From positions 1,129 to 14,712 of the forward strand of contig JAMDCE010000427.1 in the NCBI GenBank assembly GCA_023489135.1: a DNA stretch of 13,584 nt, written 5' to 3'. The position numbers were made by a program, and so were the translations under genes. Below are positions 6,131 through 13,331 of the stretch, piece by piece. Under the pieces are notes generated by a model. The model was given only the letters and a program-made list of their open reading frames with translations, ran no database searches and was not told the origin of the DNA. Every line of letters starts with the position of its first letter. The stretch's first letter is position 1. The stretch is from Chloroflexota bacterium (GTDB lineage Bacteria; Chloroflexota; Chloroflexia; JAMDCE01).

Positions 6131-7020
6131 TAAGGCTCAACGTCCCTGTTACCCCGTATGTAGTTCCTTTTTGGTGAAATGCCAGACCTGGTTAGTGCAC
6201 CGTTGCACTTCTTTTCGTATACGCAGTCTTTCCGAGTTGCTGTAATGTCGAAGTGACCGTAAATCTGTTGTTTTAGCAAAGGGGGCCGGCTTGAACCGGC
6301 TTCAGGCGATGCTATAGTTAAGGATAACCTGTTTCCCTTCCTCAAGCCTCCCACAAGAATGACGCTTTGCCAGTAATCAGCTTTTTGGGCGTTTTTGTCG
6401 AAGGTCTGATAGCTAGAGTATCTAGAAGGTAAGAAGTCGTATAGATCAGACATTGACTCCCAATCTCGAAGATTAGCGGCACTCGTTGCCATCGCTGGGA
6501 TGTAGTTCATCTTAGTATTCGAAAACGGCATCAGCAGCCTGGGGTGACCGGGCTTCGATGATGAGCACCGCAAGTGGACTTGGTGGTTCGTTGGTTCACA
6601 AGGCCAGCGGTGTGGTGTACTCGTAACAACTTCAAATCGCAGTCCCGGACGTGTTATTATCAGGTCATAGTGAGTCCAGATGAGAGTGGGAGGCCGGCAT
6701 CAACGGCGATGTCCGGAAAAGCTCTGGTGAAGGTGACACCGGGTTTGGTGATGCAGCGAGATCGTCGTGTAGGCCGGCCGGGATACGCTGAAGGAGGTGT
6801 GGAGCAGCCTCAAAACCCACCGTAAGTTCTCGTCGACACTTCGCCCATAGCGGGCAGACTCTTGGCCACGAAGCCGAATCAGCGAGACGATCACGGTGAA
6901 GGCCGTGGCAGAACGCTGAGGTCGGGAACTAGCTGGCATCGAGCGGGGACGCAGCTCCAGAATGTCTCCGCGGGATGGCCTGAATCACCCGTAACGAAGT
7001 CTTTTGGGAAGGACTGAGCT

Positions 7021-7983
7021 ATGTTAAAGGATAATGCACGGGCGGAAGCAGCCCCAGCGCGAGTTCGAAGAGCGGAGGGGGGGCTATCAGGGTTTTTCCG
7101 GGAACTCGACAAACCGAAGAAATTGGCAATTCTCTTCATCATACCACTTGAACTCTTCATGATCCTTCTGGTGGTTTTCCCTCTCTTTTTCGAGTTGTAC
7201 CTGAGCTTCACCAACTGGCAAGCCAACTTTGGCAACTGGTGGAGCGCCAAGTGGATCTGGTTTGGGAACTATGGAAAGATCCTCACCGAAATGCGTTTCA
7301 TTATGGCCGTGGTTAGGACACTGGCAATTGTCGTCGCGGCCCTGGTTCTAGAAGGTTTCATCGGCCTTGGCTTGGCTTTGCTCTTCGTGGACAACTTTCC
7401 GGGGAAGAAGGTTCTTACCTCGATCATCCTCACTCCGATGATGATCATTCCCCTGGTCACCGGTTTCATTTTCTATATGATGTTCCTGCAATCTGGGCCG
7501 ATCAACGGTTTCATAGGACTTATTCGCGGTGGAATCGTCACGATACCGTGGCTCCAGCAGGCTAATCTAGCCATCCCCGCCATCATCGCCGCCGACGTAT
7601 ACCAGTGGACGCCGCTGATGTTTATGATCTTCGTGGCCGGTCTGGTAGCTATACCGGAGAATATCAATAGCGCCGCCTTTGTCCTGGGCGCCTCCGCCTG
7701 GCAGAGGTTCCGCTACATCAGCTTGCCGATGCTGAAGCCGGTGATCGTCATCGCCCTCATCATCCGCGGCGTTGAGGCCATCAAGATATTCGACGTGGTC
7801 TACTTGATGACCCGCGGTGGGCCGGGCAACCAAACCGAAACGATATCCACCTATCTCTACGAGGTTGGCTTCCAATACTTCCGGCTTTCCTACACAGCCG
7901 CGGCGGCGTTCATCATTTTGATCTTCATCTCTCTAGTGGCCATGCAAGCCGTCAAACCGTTGAAGATCGTGGAGGAGCGATAA
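7021..7983 (+). CDS. ABC importer permease, MalF/UgpA-type (CUT1 family)
   Basis: The 320-residue protein starts at ATG 7021 after a GGAAGGA ribosome binding site. It is one of two membrane subunits of a carbohydrate- or polyol-type ABC importer. Six hydrophobic segments are visible at about 36-62, 98-124, 132-156, 185-209, 243-263 and 293-311. The coupling (EAA) loop for the ATPase is at about 217-240, with SAAFVLGASAWQRFRYISLP. The segment LMTRGGPGNQTETISTYLYEVGF (262-284) is the hallmark of MalF/UgpA-type permeases. The charged N-terminal 30 residues are cytoplasmic. One base separates its stop from the next permease start. The substrate is not identifiable; no binding protein gene lies in the window. 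Confidence 0.9.
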   Translation: MLKDNARAEAAPARVRRAEGGLSGFFRELDKPKKLAILFIIPLELFMILLVVFPLFFELYLSFTNWQANFGNWWSAKWIWFGNYGKILTEMRFIMAVVRTLAIVVAALVLEGFIGLGLALLFVDNFPGKKVLTSIILTPMMIIPLVTGFIFYMMFLQSGPINGFIGLIRGGIVTIPWLQQANLAIPAIIAADVYQWTPLMFMIFVAGLVAIPENINSAAFVLGASAWQRFRYISLPMLKPVIVIALIIRGVEAIKIFDVVYLMTRGGPGNQTETISTYLYEVGFQYFRLSYTAAAAFIILIFISLVAMQAVKPLKIVEER

Positions 7984-7984
7984 T

Positions 7985-8857
7985 ATGGCGATGAGAAAAG
8001 GCCTCGGTTTCAACACCTTTCGTTATATTGTCATCGTAGTCTGGTGTCTGATCGTCTTGTTTCCCATCTCGTGGATGGTGATTACCTCTGTCAAACCGCA
8101 GCCGGAATGGGTTGTTACGCCTATCGTCTGGTGGCCGCAGCATCCGACCATGAATAACTGGCTCACCGTGTTTGCGCCGGATCGAGTGCCCTTCGATTTC
8201 CAGTCCATTGTGGTGCAGAAGGCCGCCTTCAAGCCGTTTATCGACAGCTTGATCGTTTCGGTCTCGGGCACAGCAGTTGCCCTGGTCATCGGAACCTTGA
8301 CCGCCTACAGCATTTCTCGGTATGCGACAGGCGGTGACTTTCTGCCTTTCAATATTCTGAGCGTCAGAATGTTCCCTCCTTTGGCGGCTTTGATCCCGAT
8401 CCTGGTGATGTTCTCTACGCTGAAGATGCTGGATACCTACTGGGTTTTGATTCTTTGTTACGCTGGTTTTACTTCTCCGTTCGTAGTGTGGCTAATGAGA
8501 AGCTTCATCGACGAGATTCCCAAAGATCTTGAAGATGCGGCGGTAATCGACGGTACGTCGAACTTTGGGGCGTTTCTGAAGATAGTCCTCCCTCTGGTCA
8601 AAGGCGGACTGGCGGTGACGGCACTCTTCGTCTTCATCCTGGTGTGGAGTGATTTCGTCTTTGCTCTGACCCTGACCAAGCAGAACGTGACCACCCTTCC
8701 GCTGCAGTTATCCCTTTATCAGAGCGCCACGGCGGGTCAACTCTATGGTCCGCAGTCCGCTCTTGGAATAGCGGCAACAGTACCCGTCGTGATTTTCGGA
8801 TTGGCGATTCAGAGGTATCTTGTAAGAGGTCTCACCTTCGGAGCAATCAAGAGGTAG
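7985..8857 (+). CDS. ABC importer permease, MalG/UgpE-type (CUT1 family)
   Basis: The 290-residue partner permease begins at ATG 7985, with GGAGGAG (7971-7977) as ribosome binding site inside the end of the previous gene. It has a first helix at about 14-35, then helices near 85-108, 120-146, 152-172, 208-228 and 262-276. The EAA coupling loop is DLEDAAVIDGTSNFGAFLKIVLP (181-203), close to consensus (EAA, G, LP). The C-terminus RGLTFGAIKR matches the usual MalG-type ending. Two different permeases paired with two different ATPases imply a heterotetrameric core complex. A 63-base gap separates it from the first ATPase. Confidence 0.9.
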   Translation: MAMRKGLGFNTFRYIVIVVWCLIVLFPISWMVITSVKPQPEWVVTPIVWWPQHPTMNNWLTVFAPDRVPFDFQSIVVQKAAFKPFIDSLIVSVSGTAVALVIGTLTAYSISRYATGGDFLPFNILSVRMFPPLAALIPILVMFSTLKMLDTYWVLILCYAGFTSPFVVWLMRSFIDEIPKDLEDAAVIDGTSNFGAFLKIVLPLVKGGLAVTALFVFILVWSDFVFALTLTKQNVTTLPLQLSLYQSATAGQLYGPQSALGIAATVPVVIFGLAIQRYLVRGLTFGAIKR

Positions 8858-8920
8858 ACTGGTTCTCCTCGGGATACGGTAATCGTCTAGAAGTGCAATA
8901 ACTACGATTGGGGAAATAAC

Positions 8921-10012
8921 ATGGCAAGAATTGTCCTGGACAATTTGAGAAAGGAATACGGGGATCTAGTAGCCGTAAACGATATGTCGTTGGAGATCAA
9001 GGACGGGGAGTTTGTGGCGCTACTTGGTCCTTCCGGATGCGGCAAAAGCACTACATTGAAGATGGTTGTCGGCCTGGAGATGCCCACGCGGGGCCGGCTC
9101 CTTATCGACGACGTCGTCGTGAATGACAAGACTCCTAAGGAAAGAAACATCGGCATCGTCTTCCAGGAGTACGCCATCTTCCCGCATATGAGCCCCTACG
9201 ACAACATCGCTTTCGGCCTTCGAGTGAAGAAGATGCCTGAAGCCGAGATCAAGAAAGAGGTCGACAGGGTTTCCGAGATCCTGGACCTCGGAGAAATCCT
9301 CCAGAAGAAGACCAGGAAGCTCAACGTGGGCGAATTGCAGCGGGTGGCCATCGGGCGTACCATCGTGACCCAGCCCGCCATCGTCTTGTTGGACGAGCCG
9401 CTTAGTAACCTGGAAGCGGCCCTGCGAGCGCGCACCCGCGCCGAGTTGAAGAAACTCCAGCGCGACTTGAAGCAGACTACCATCTACGTCACCCACGATC
9501 AGGTCGAGGCCATGTCTTTGGCGGACCGGATTGCCGTGATGAGTCGAGGGGTGTTGCAACAGTACGACAGCCCTGAGGTCATCTACAACCAGCCCCAGAA
9601 CCGGTTTGTGGGCAACTTCATCGGTAGCCCTCCCATGAACTTCATGGAGTGCGCCCTGGACAAACAAAACGGTAAGATCTTTCTGGATCAGGGTGGCTTC
9701 AAGCTGGACGTCACTGATTGGCGTGATCTGCTTGAACAGCACGCTACCAGTTCCGACCTGCTCTTCGGCGTCAGGCCCGAGCACATCCACGTCAACGACA
9801 GCAGCGGAGACGGAGAATGGTTCAAGGGGCAGATCTACGCGGTAGAGCCCTTGGGTTCGGAGACAATCCTCGACGTCAAGATGGGCGATGCGATGATCCG
9901 GGCCATGGTGCACGCCGCTTATCAGGCTCAAGTCGGCGCTGACGTCTGGGTTGAGTTCGACAGAACCAAGATACACGTCCTGGACAAGAGGACCAGCAGC
10001 ACGATAGTTTAG
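8921..10012 (+). CDS. ABC importer ATPase 1 (MalK-type) with non-canonical signature LNVGE
   Basis: The 363-residue ATPase begins at ATG 8921 after GGGGAAAT. Walker A is GPSGCGKST (36-44), the Q-loop is Gln 82 in FQEYAIFPH, Walker B is IVLLDE (154-159) and the H-loop is His 192 in VTHDQVEAMS. After residue 235 comes the MalK-like TOBE regulatory domain (GVRPEHIHV). The signature motif, normally LSGGQ or LSGGE, reads LNVGE (134-138, bases 9320-9334), and the D-loop reads SNLEA (162-166) instead of SNLDA. In a dimer with ATPase 2 both deviations fall in the same ATP site, together with the lost H-loop His of ATPase 2. Two adjacent MalK-type ATPases recall the rhizobial glycerol transporter GlpST arrangement, but the substrate here is unknown. 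Confidence 0.92.
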   Translation: MARIVLDNLRKEYGDLVAVNDMSLEIKDGEFVALLGPSGCGKSTTLKMVVGLEMPTRGRLLIDDVVVNDKTPKERNIGIVFQEYAIFPHMSPYDNIAFGLRVKKMPEAEIKKEVDRVSEILDLGEILQKKTRKLNVGELQRVAIGRTIVTQPAIVLLDEPLSNLEAALRARTRAELKKLQRDLKQTTIYVTHDQVEAMSLADRIAVMSRGVLQQYDSPEVIYNQPQNRFVGNFIGSPPMNFMECALDKQNGKIFLDQGGFKLDVTDWRDLLEQHATSSDLLFGVRPEHIHVNDSSGDGEWFKGQIYAVEPLGSETILDVKMGDAMIRAMVHAAYQAQVGADVWVEFDRTKIHVLDKRTSSTIV

Positions 10013-10037
10013 AGCCAAGAAGGCAAGGAGACGAGCA

Positions 10038-11128
10038 GTGGCAACCGTTAAGATAGAGAATCTAACGAAGCGTTTTGGCAAGGTCACCGCGGTCAGCGGC
10101 GGTAGCTTCGAAGTAAAAGATAAGGAGTTCTTCTGCCTGCTAGGGCCTTCTGGCGCTGGGAAAACCACAACCCTGAGATGCATAGCGGGTTTGGAGACCT
10201 CAGAAGAAGGAAGCGTCTACATCGACGGCGAATTGGTCAACGAGGTGCACCCCAGCCAGCGTGATGTGGCGATGTTCTTTCAGAACTTGGCCCTCTATCC
10301 CCACAAGAGCGGATACGAAAACATCGTTTCCCTCTGCGGCAGCGCAGGAGACCGAAGCAGGAAATCCACGAGAGGGTGATGGAGGTAGCGCGGGTACTGC
10401 AGATCGACCATATTCTGGACCGGGAACCCTGGACGTTCAGTGGTGGCGAGCGTCAACGAGTGGCTCTGGGACGAACCATCGTCCGAAGACCTCACGTCTA
10501 CCTGCTGGACGAGCCGCTGAGCAACCTGGACGCCCTCCTCCGCCTGAACATGCGGGTGGAACTCAAGAGGCTGCAAAGAGATCTCGGACAAACCATGATC
10601 TATGTAACGCCTGATCAGGTTGAAGCGATGGCGATGGGGGACAGGATATGCGTCATCAACAAGGGCGAGATCCAGCAACTCGATACCCCTCTTAATATCT
10701 ACAATCACCCTGTTAACAGGTTCGTGGCTGAATTCATCGGCAGCCCTCCGATGAACTTCATCGATTGCACCTACGAACGATCCAATGGCAAAGCGGTCCT
10801 CAAGCACGACGGGTTCAATATCGACGTAACCAACTTCAAGGAGAAGATCGAAGCGGAAAGCACCGGAAGCGAGCTGCTATTCTGCATTCGTCCCGAGGAC
10901 GTCAGCATTCACGATCGCCCTGAAGGAGATAATCCAGTGCAGGCGACAGTCTATGTGATCGAGCCGCTGGGGTCTAAGACAGTAGTGGACATGGAGGTGG
11001 CCGACAACGTTATCAAGGGCATCGGCCCCGGCTTTGCCCAGTACACAATGGGCGACTCAAAATGGGTCAAGTTCGACATGACCCGGGCGCACGTCATCGA
11101 CAAGGGAACGGAAAAGGTTATCTTCTAG
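10038..11128 (+). pseudogene. ABC importer ATPase 2 (MalK-type), single-base frameshift at about 10326
   Basis: The frame opens at GTG 10038 behind AAGGAG and stops early at 10379. The +/-1 frame carries the rest to TAG 11126-11128. Reading AACATCGTTTCCCTCTGCGG with one base added after ATCG restores ENIAFPLRQRRRPKQEI and gives a 363-residue protein, the same length as ATPase 1. Walker A is GPSGAGKTT (36-44), the Q-loop is FFQNLALYPH, the signature is FSGGE (134-138, bases 10436-10450), Walker B is VYLLDE and the D-loop is SNLDA. The H-loop has Pro 192 (bases 10610-10612) where His is expected, at the exact position of His 192 in ATPase 1. A TOBE domain follows. Everything downstream of the shift is well conserved, so a sequencing error or a very recent mutation is likely. 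An internal restart at GTG 10376 would lack Walker A. Confidence 0.85.
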
Positions 11129-11166
11129 AATACCTGATTTGCATGGAAGCCGTCTGAGTTCCCTCT

Positions 11167-11196
11167 GGGGCTGGCCACATTTGGCCAGCCCCTTTT
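11167..11196 (+). terminator. Rho-independent terminator after the ABC operon
   Basis: GGGGCTGGCC (11167-11176) and GGCCAGCCCC (11183-11192) form a perfect 10-bp stem around a 6-base loop, followed directly by TTTT. It lies 39 bases after the ATPase 2 stop and closes the transporter operon. Confidence 0.9.
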
Positions 11197-11307
11197 GGTG
11201 CGCCAGGCCGCGTTCTGCGTTTCGCGACATATAGTGCCTCGTCCGTCGTCGCCCTCGAAATGTACAGCCTGCACATCGTTTCCCGGAAAAAGTGTTCAGG
11301 ACGTCTA

Positions 11308-11336
11308 TTGCTACGAGAAGGGAGAGAATATATATT
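11308..11336 (+). promoter_or_regulatory. Candidate promoter for the hyuA gene
   Basis: TTGCTA (11308-11313) and TATATT (11331-11336, five of six) are 17 bases apart in an A/T-rich patch, giving a leader of about 140 bases. Within that leader TGGTTGAC occurs twice (11403-11410 and 11433-11440), a possible regulator site. The rest of 11197-11307 shows nothing. Confidence 0.4.
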
Positions 11337-11480
11337 AATCATCGCCCGACTGCGGTCGATGGGCGGGAGAGACTTTGCCCAGTACGGTTGAGAGATCCAC
11401 CTGGTTGACAAAACCGCTAGCAGCAACTCGCTTGGTTGACTGAGCAAGCGCATTCTTAGCGAGATTCAAAGGAGGTAGGG

Positions 11481-13331
11481 GTGAGCACGCGCATAGGAGT
11501 AGATACGGGAGGCACCTTTACGGATCTGATTGCCCAGGATGGAGAGACGGGCAAACTTCGGATTGCCAAATCCCTCTCGACCCCGGCAGACCCTTCTAAT
11601 GCCATATTCGGTACCATAGCCAAAGCCGGTCTCGAGGCCCAGCAGATCGAGTACTTCGTGCACGGCACTACGGTGGCTACCAATGCCCTTATCGAACGCA
11701 AAGGGACCAAGACTGGCCTTATCATTACCAAAGGTTTCAGAGACATCCTCAAGATTCAGCGCATCGTGCGGCGGCACCATTTCGATCTTCATTGGGTCAA
11801 GCCCAAACACCTGGTCCCTCGAAACCTGTGCCTCGAAGTCCAGGAGAGAATGAATGCGCAGGGACAACCGGTTACTGAACTGGACGAGGGCGACGTTCTC
11901 AAAGCCATCGAGAAGTTCAAGGCCGAAGGGGTGACGGCCATCGCCGTAAGTTACCTGTTCAGCTATTTGAACCCGACCCACGAGCAGCGAACCAAAGCCA
12001 TAATCAAGGAGCACTATCCGGAGGCTTACGTCTCGATTTCTTCCGGGGTATTTCCGCAGTGGCGAGAGTACGAGCGGACTTCTACCACGGTCATAGACGC
12101 TTATCTGAAGCCTCGGATGGACGGTTACATCTCCAACCTGGAGACCACCACAAGGAGCAAAGGGATCAAGGAACTGCTCATTATGCGCTCTAACGGTGGG
12201 GTCCAGACACCCTTGGCCGCCAAGGAGCATCCCATCACGATGGTGCGCAGTGGACCGGCTGGCGGGGTCATCGCCTCCTGTTACATTGGCAAATTGACGA
12301 ATAATCCCAGCCTGATAGTGGCGGACATGGGGGGAACGAGTTTTGATACCTGCCTGATCGCCAACGGGTCTCCTACCTACACTACCAGAGAGGAACTGGA
12401 ATGGGGGATTCCCATCGCCAGCCAGATGATTGACGTCAGATCAATCGGCGCCGGCGGAGGAAGTATGGCCTGGATTGACCCGGCGGGAATCCTGAAGGTC
12501 GGTCCGCAGAGTGCGGGAGCGGACCCGGGTCCGGTGTGTTATCAAAAGGGAGGGGCGGTCGCCACGGTGACGGATGCCAACCTGGTGCTGGGACGCTTCG
12601 ATCCCGACTTGTTACTGGCCGGGGACATCAAGTTGAACGTGGAGGCCGCGCGAGGGGCGATAGCCGAGTTGGCCGGCAGGATGAAGCTGGACTTCTACGA
12701 CCTGGCTTACGGGATAATCAACATCGCCAACAACAATATGGCCCAAGCGTTGCGATTAGTCTCGGTTGATAAAGGCTACGATCCCCGAGACTTCGCCATC
12801 ATCGCCTTCGGCGGTGCGGGAGCGATGCACGCCGTGGAACTGGCTAGGGACTTACATGTTAGGAAAGTAATCGTGCCGGTGTATCCAGGAGCCTTCAGCG
12901 CCCTTGGAGCATTGATCGCCGATACCAGGTTCGACTATATGCAAACGGCCATCATCAGGTCGACTCATAAACTCAGGAAGATGGCATCCTCCCCGGTAAG
13001 GGTCGTTGTGGAGGAAGACGTCCCCAGGCTGCATATTCTCCGGTCCGATCTCCTTGATCGCCCACTCCACGGTGTGCACCACCGCCCCGATATGGGCGGG
13101 GCAAAACTCAGCCTGGGCGATCATCTCGCCCTTTCCGTCGAAGATGACGCAAGTGAAATCCAGGGCCTCGTTGAACATAGGAGAATAGCTGGTTCTCATC
13201 ATCGCTATCCCCATCTCCCGACAGGTCGTCACGAGATAATTTCTGATGACCTCCAGCAGAATGGGGTCAGACTTCATGTCCACTTCTCTTATCTGTGGCT
13301 TTTCTTTCACTTCCATCACCTAGCCCCCTAG
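11481..13331 (+). CDS. hyuA: HyuA-type hydantoinase/oxoprolinase subunit A, real only to about residue 493, then chimeric
   Basis: The start is GTG 11481 with GGAGGT (11471-11476). HyuA-type proteins use ATP to open hydantoins, 5-oxoproline or related amides, or to activate ketones, together with HyuB. Visible features are the N-terminal phosphate-binding GVDTGGTFTDL (6-16), HGTTVATNALIERKG (61-75), the central RSGPAGGV (256-263), DMGGTSFDT (282-290), GAGGGSMAW (323-331), GPQSAGADPGPVCY (341-354) and GGAGAMHAVELA (444-455). Family similarity runs to DTRFDYMQTAIIR (481-493). From about 12960 the open frame to 13331 is only the antisense of a hyuB 5' end and is not meaningful protein. The family is usually about 650-700 residues, so the last 190 or so are missing from this strand. 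The gene as shown encodes a broken protein. Confidence 0.85.
   Translation: MSTRIGVDTGGTFTDLIAQDGETGKLRIAKSLSTPADPSNAIFGTIAKAGLEAQQIEYFVHGTTVATNALIERKGTKTGLIITKGFRDILKIQRIVRRHHFDLHWVKPKHLVPRNLCLEVQERMNAQGQPVTELDEGDVLKAIEKFKAEGVTAIAVSYLFSYLNPTHEQRTKAIIKEHYPEAYVSISSGVFPQWREYERTSTTVIDAYLKPRMDGYISNLETTTRSKGIKELLIMRSNGGVQTPLAAKEHPITMVRSGPAGGVIASCYIGKLTNNPSLIVADMGGTSFDTCLIANGSPTYTTREELEWGIPIASQMIDVRSIGAGGGSMAWIDPAGILKVGPQSAGADPGPVCYQKGGAVATVTDANLVLGRFDPDLLLAGDIKLNVEAARGAIAELAGRMKLDFYDLAYGIINIANNNMAQALRLVSVDKGYDPRDFAIIAFGGAGAMHAVELARDLHVRKVIVPVYPGAFSALGALIADTRFDYMQTAIIRSTHKLRKMASSPVRVVVEEDVPRLHILRSDLLDRPLHGVHHRPDMGGAKLSLGDHLALSVEDDASEIQGLVEHRRIAGSHHRYPHLPTGRHEIISDDLQQNGVRLHVHFSYLWLFFHFHHLAP
12961..13316 (-). 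CDS. hyuB: HyuB-type subunit B, N-terminal fragment in inverted orientation
   Basis: On the - strand ATG 13316 (or GTG 13319) has AGGGGG 7 bases upstream of the ATG and directly follows the stop of the hyuA 3' end, the normal hyuA-hyuB order. The product has SDPILLEVIRNYLV, then CREMGIAMMRTSYSP, EALDFTCVIFDGKGEMIAQ, CPAHIGAVVHTV, and PGDVFLHNDPYRGGCHLPEF, all typical of the first 115 or so residues of HyuB (family length roughly 550-600). Similarity stops after the HLPEF segment (about 12969). The frame then runs on to 12852 through antisense hyuA sequence. The fragment lacks most of the catalytic subunit. Confidence 0.85.

Larger units (their letters stand above)
5732..7020. other. About 1.3 kb without a convincing gene
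   Basis: No open frame here shows a recognisable motif. The left part (about 5850-6570) is more A/T-rich than the genes around it: the two 60-base lines I counted gave about 45-48% GC. It holds a 10-bp palindrome TGTGTACACA (5884-5893), a strong promoter-like pair (6053-6082), a hairpin (6108-6130) and a short GCCGG/CCGGC hairpin near 6285-6300. A 147-codon open frame on the - strand (6130-6573) has no recognisable motif. Near 6775-6840 the + strand can be read as a short EVWSSLK-like stretch that faintly recalls the end of IS630-type transposases. The gap stands where a substrate-binding protein gene would usually precede the ABC permeases, but I see no remnant of one. Confidence 0.6.

Noticed and set aside
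6130..6573. 147-codon - strand open frame in the gap
   Set aside because: No recognisable motif, no ribosome binding site I can identify and no partner genes on that strand. It is kept only as a low-grade candidate inside the gap description.
9020..10183. 387-codon - strand open frame opposite ATPase 1
   Set aside because: It is antisense to a gene with full ABC ATPase motifs. Long antisense frames are common in GC-rich coding sequence.
11466..12230. 254-codon - strand open frame opposite hyuA
   Set aside because: It is the antisense of clear HyuA coding sequence with strong motifs on the + strand.
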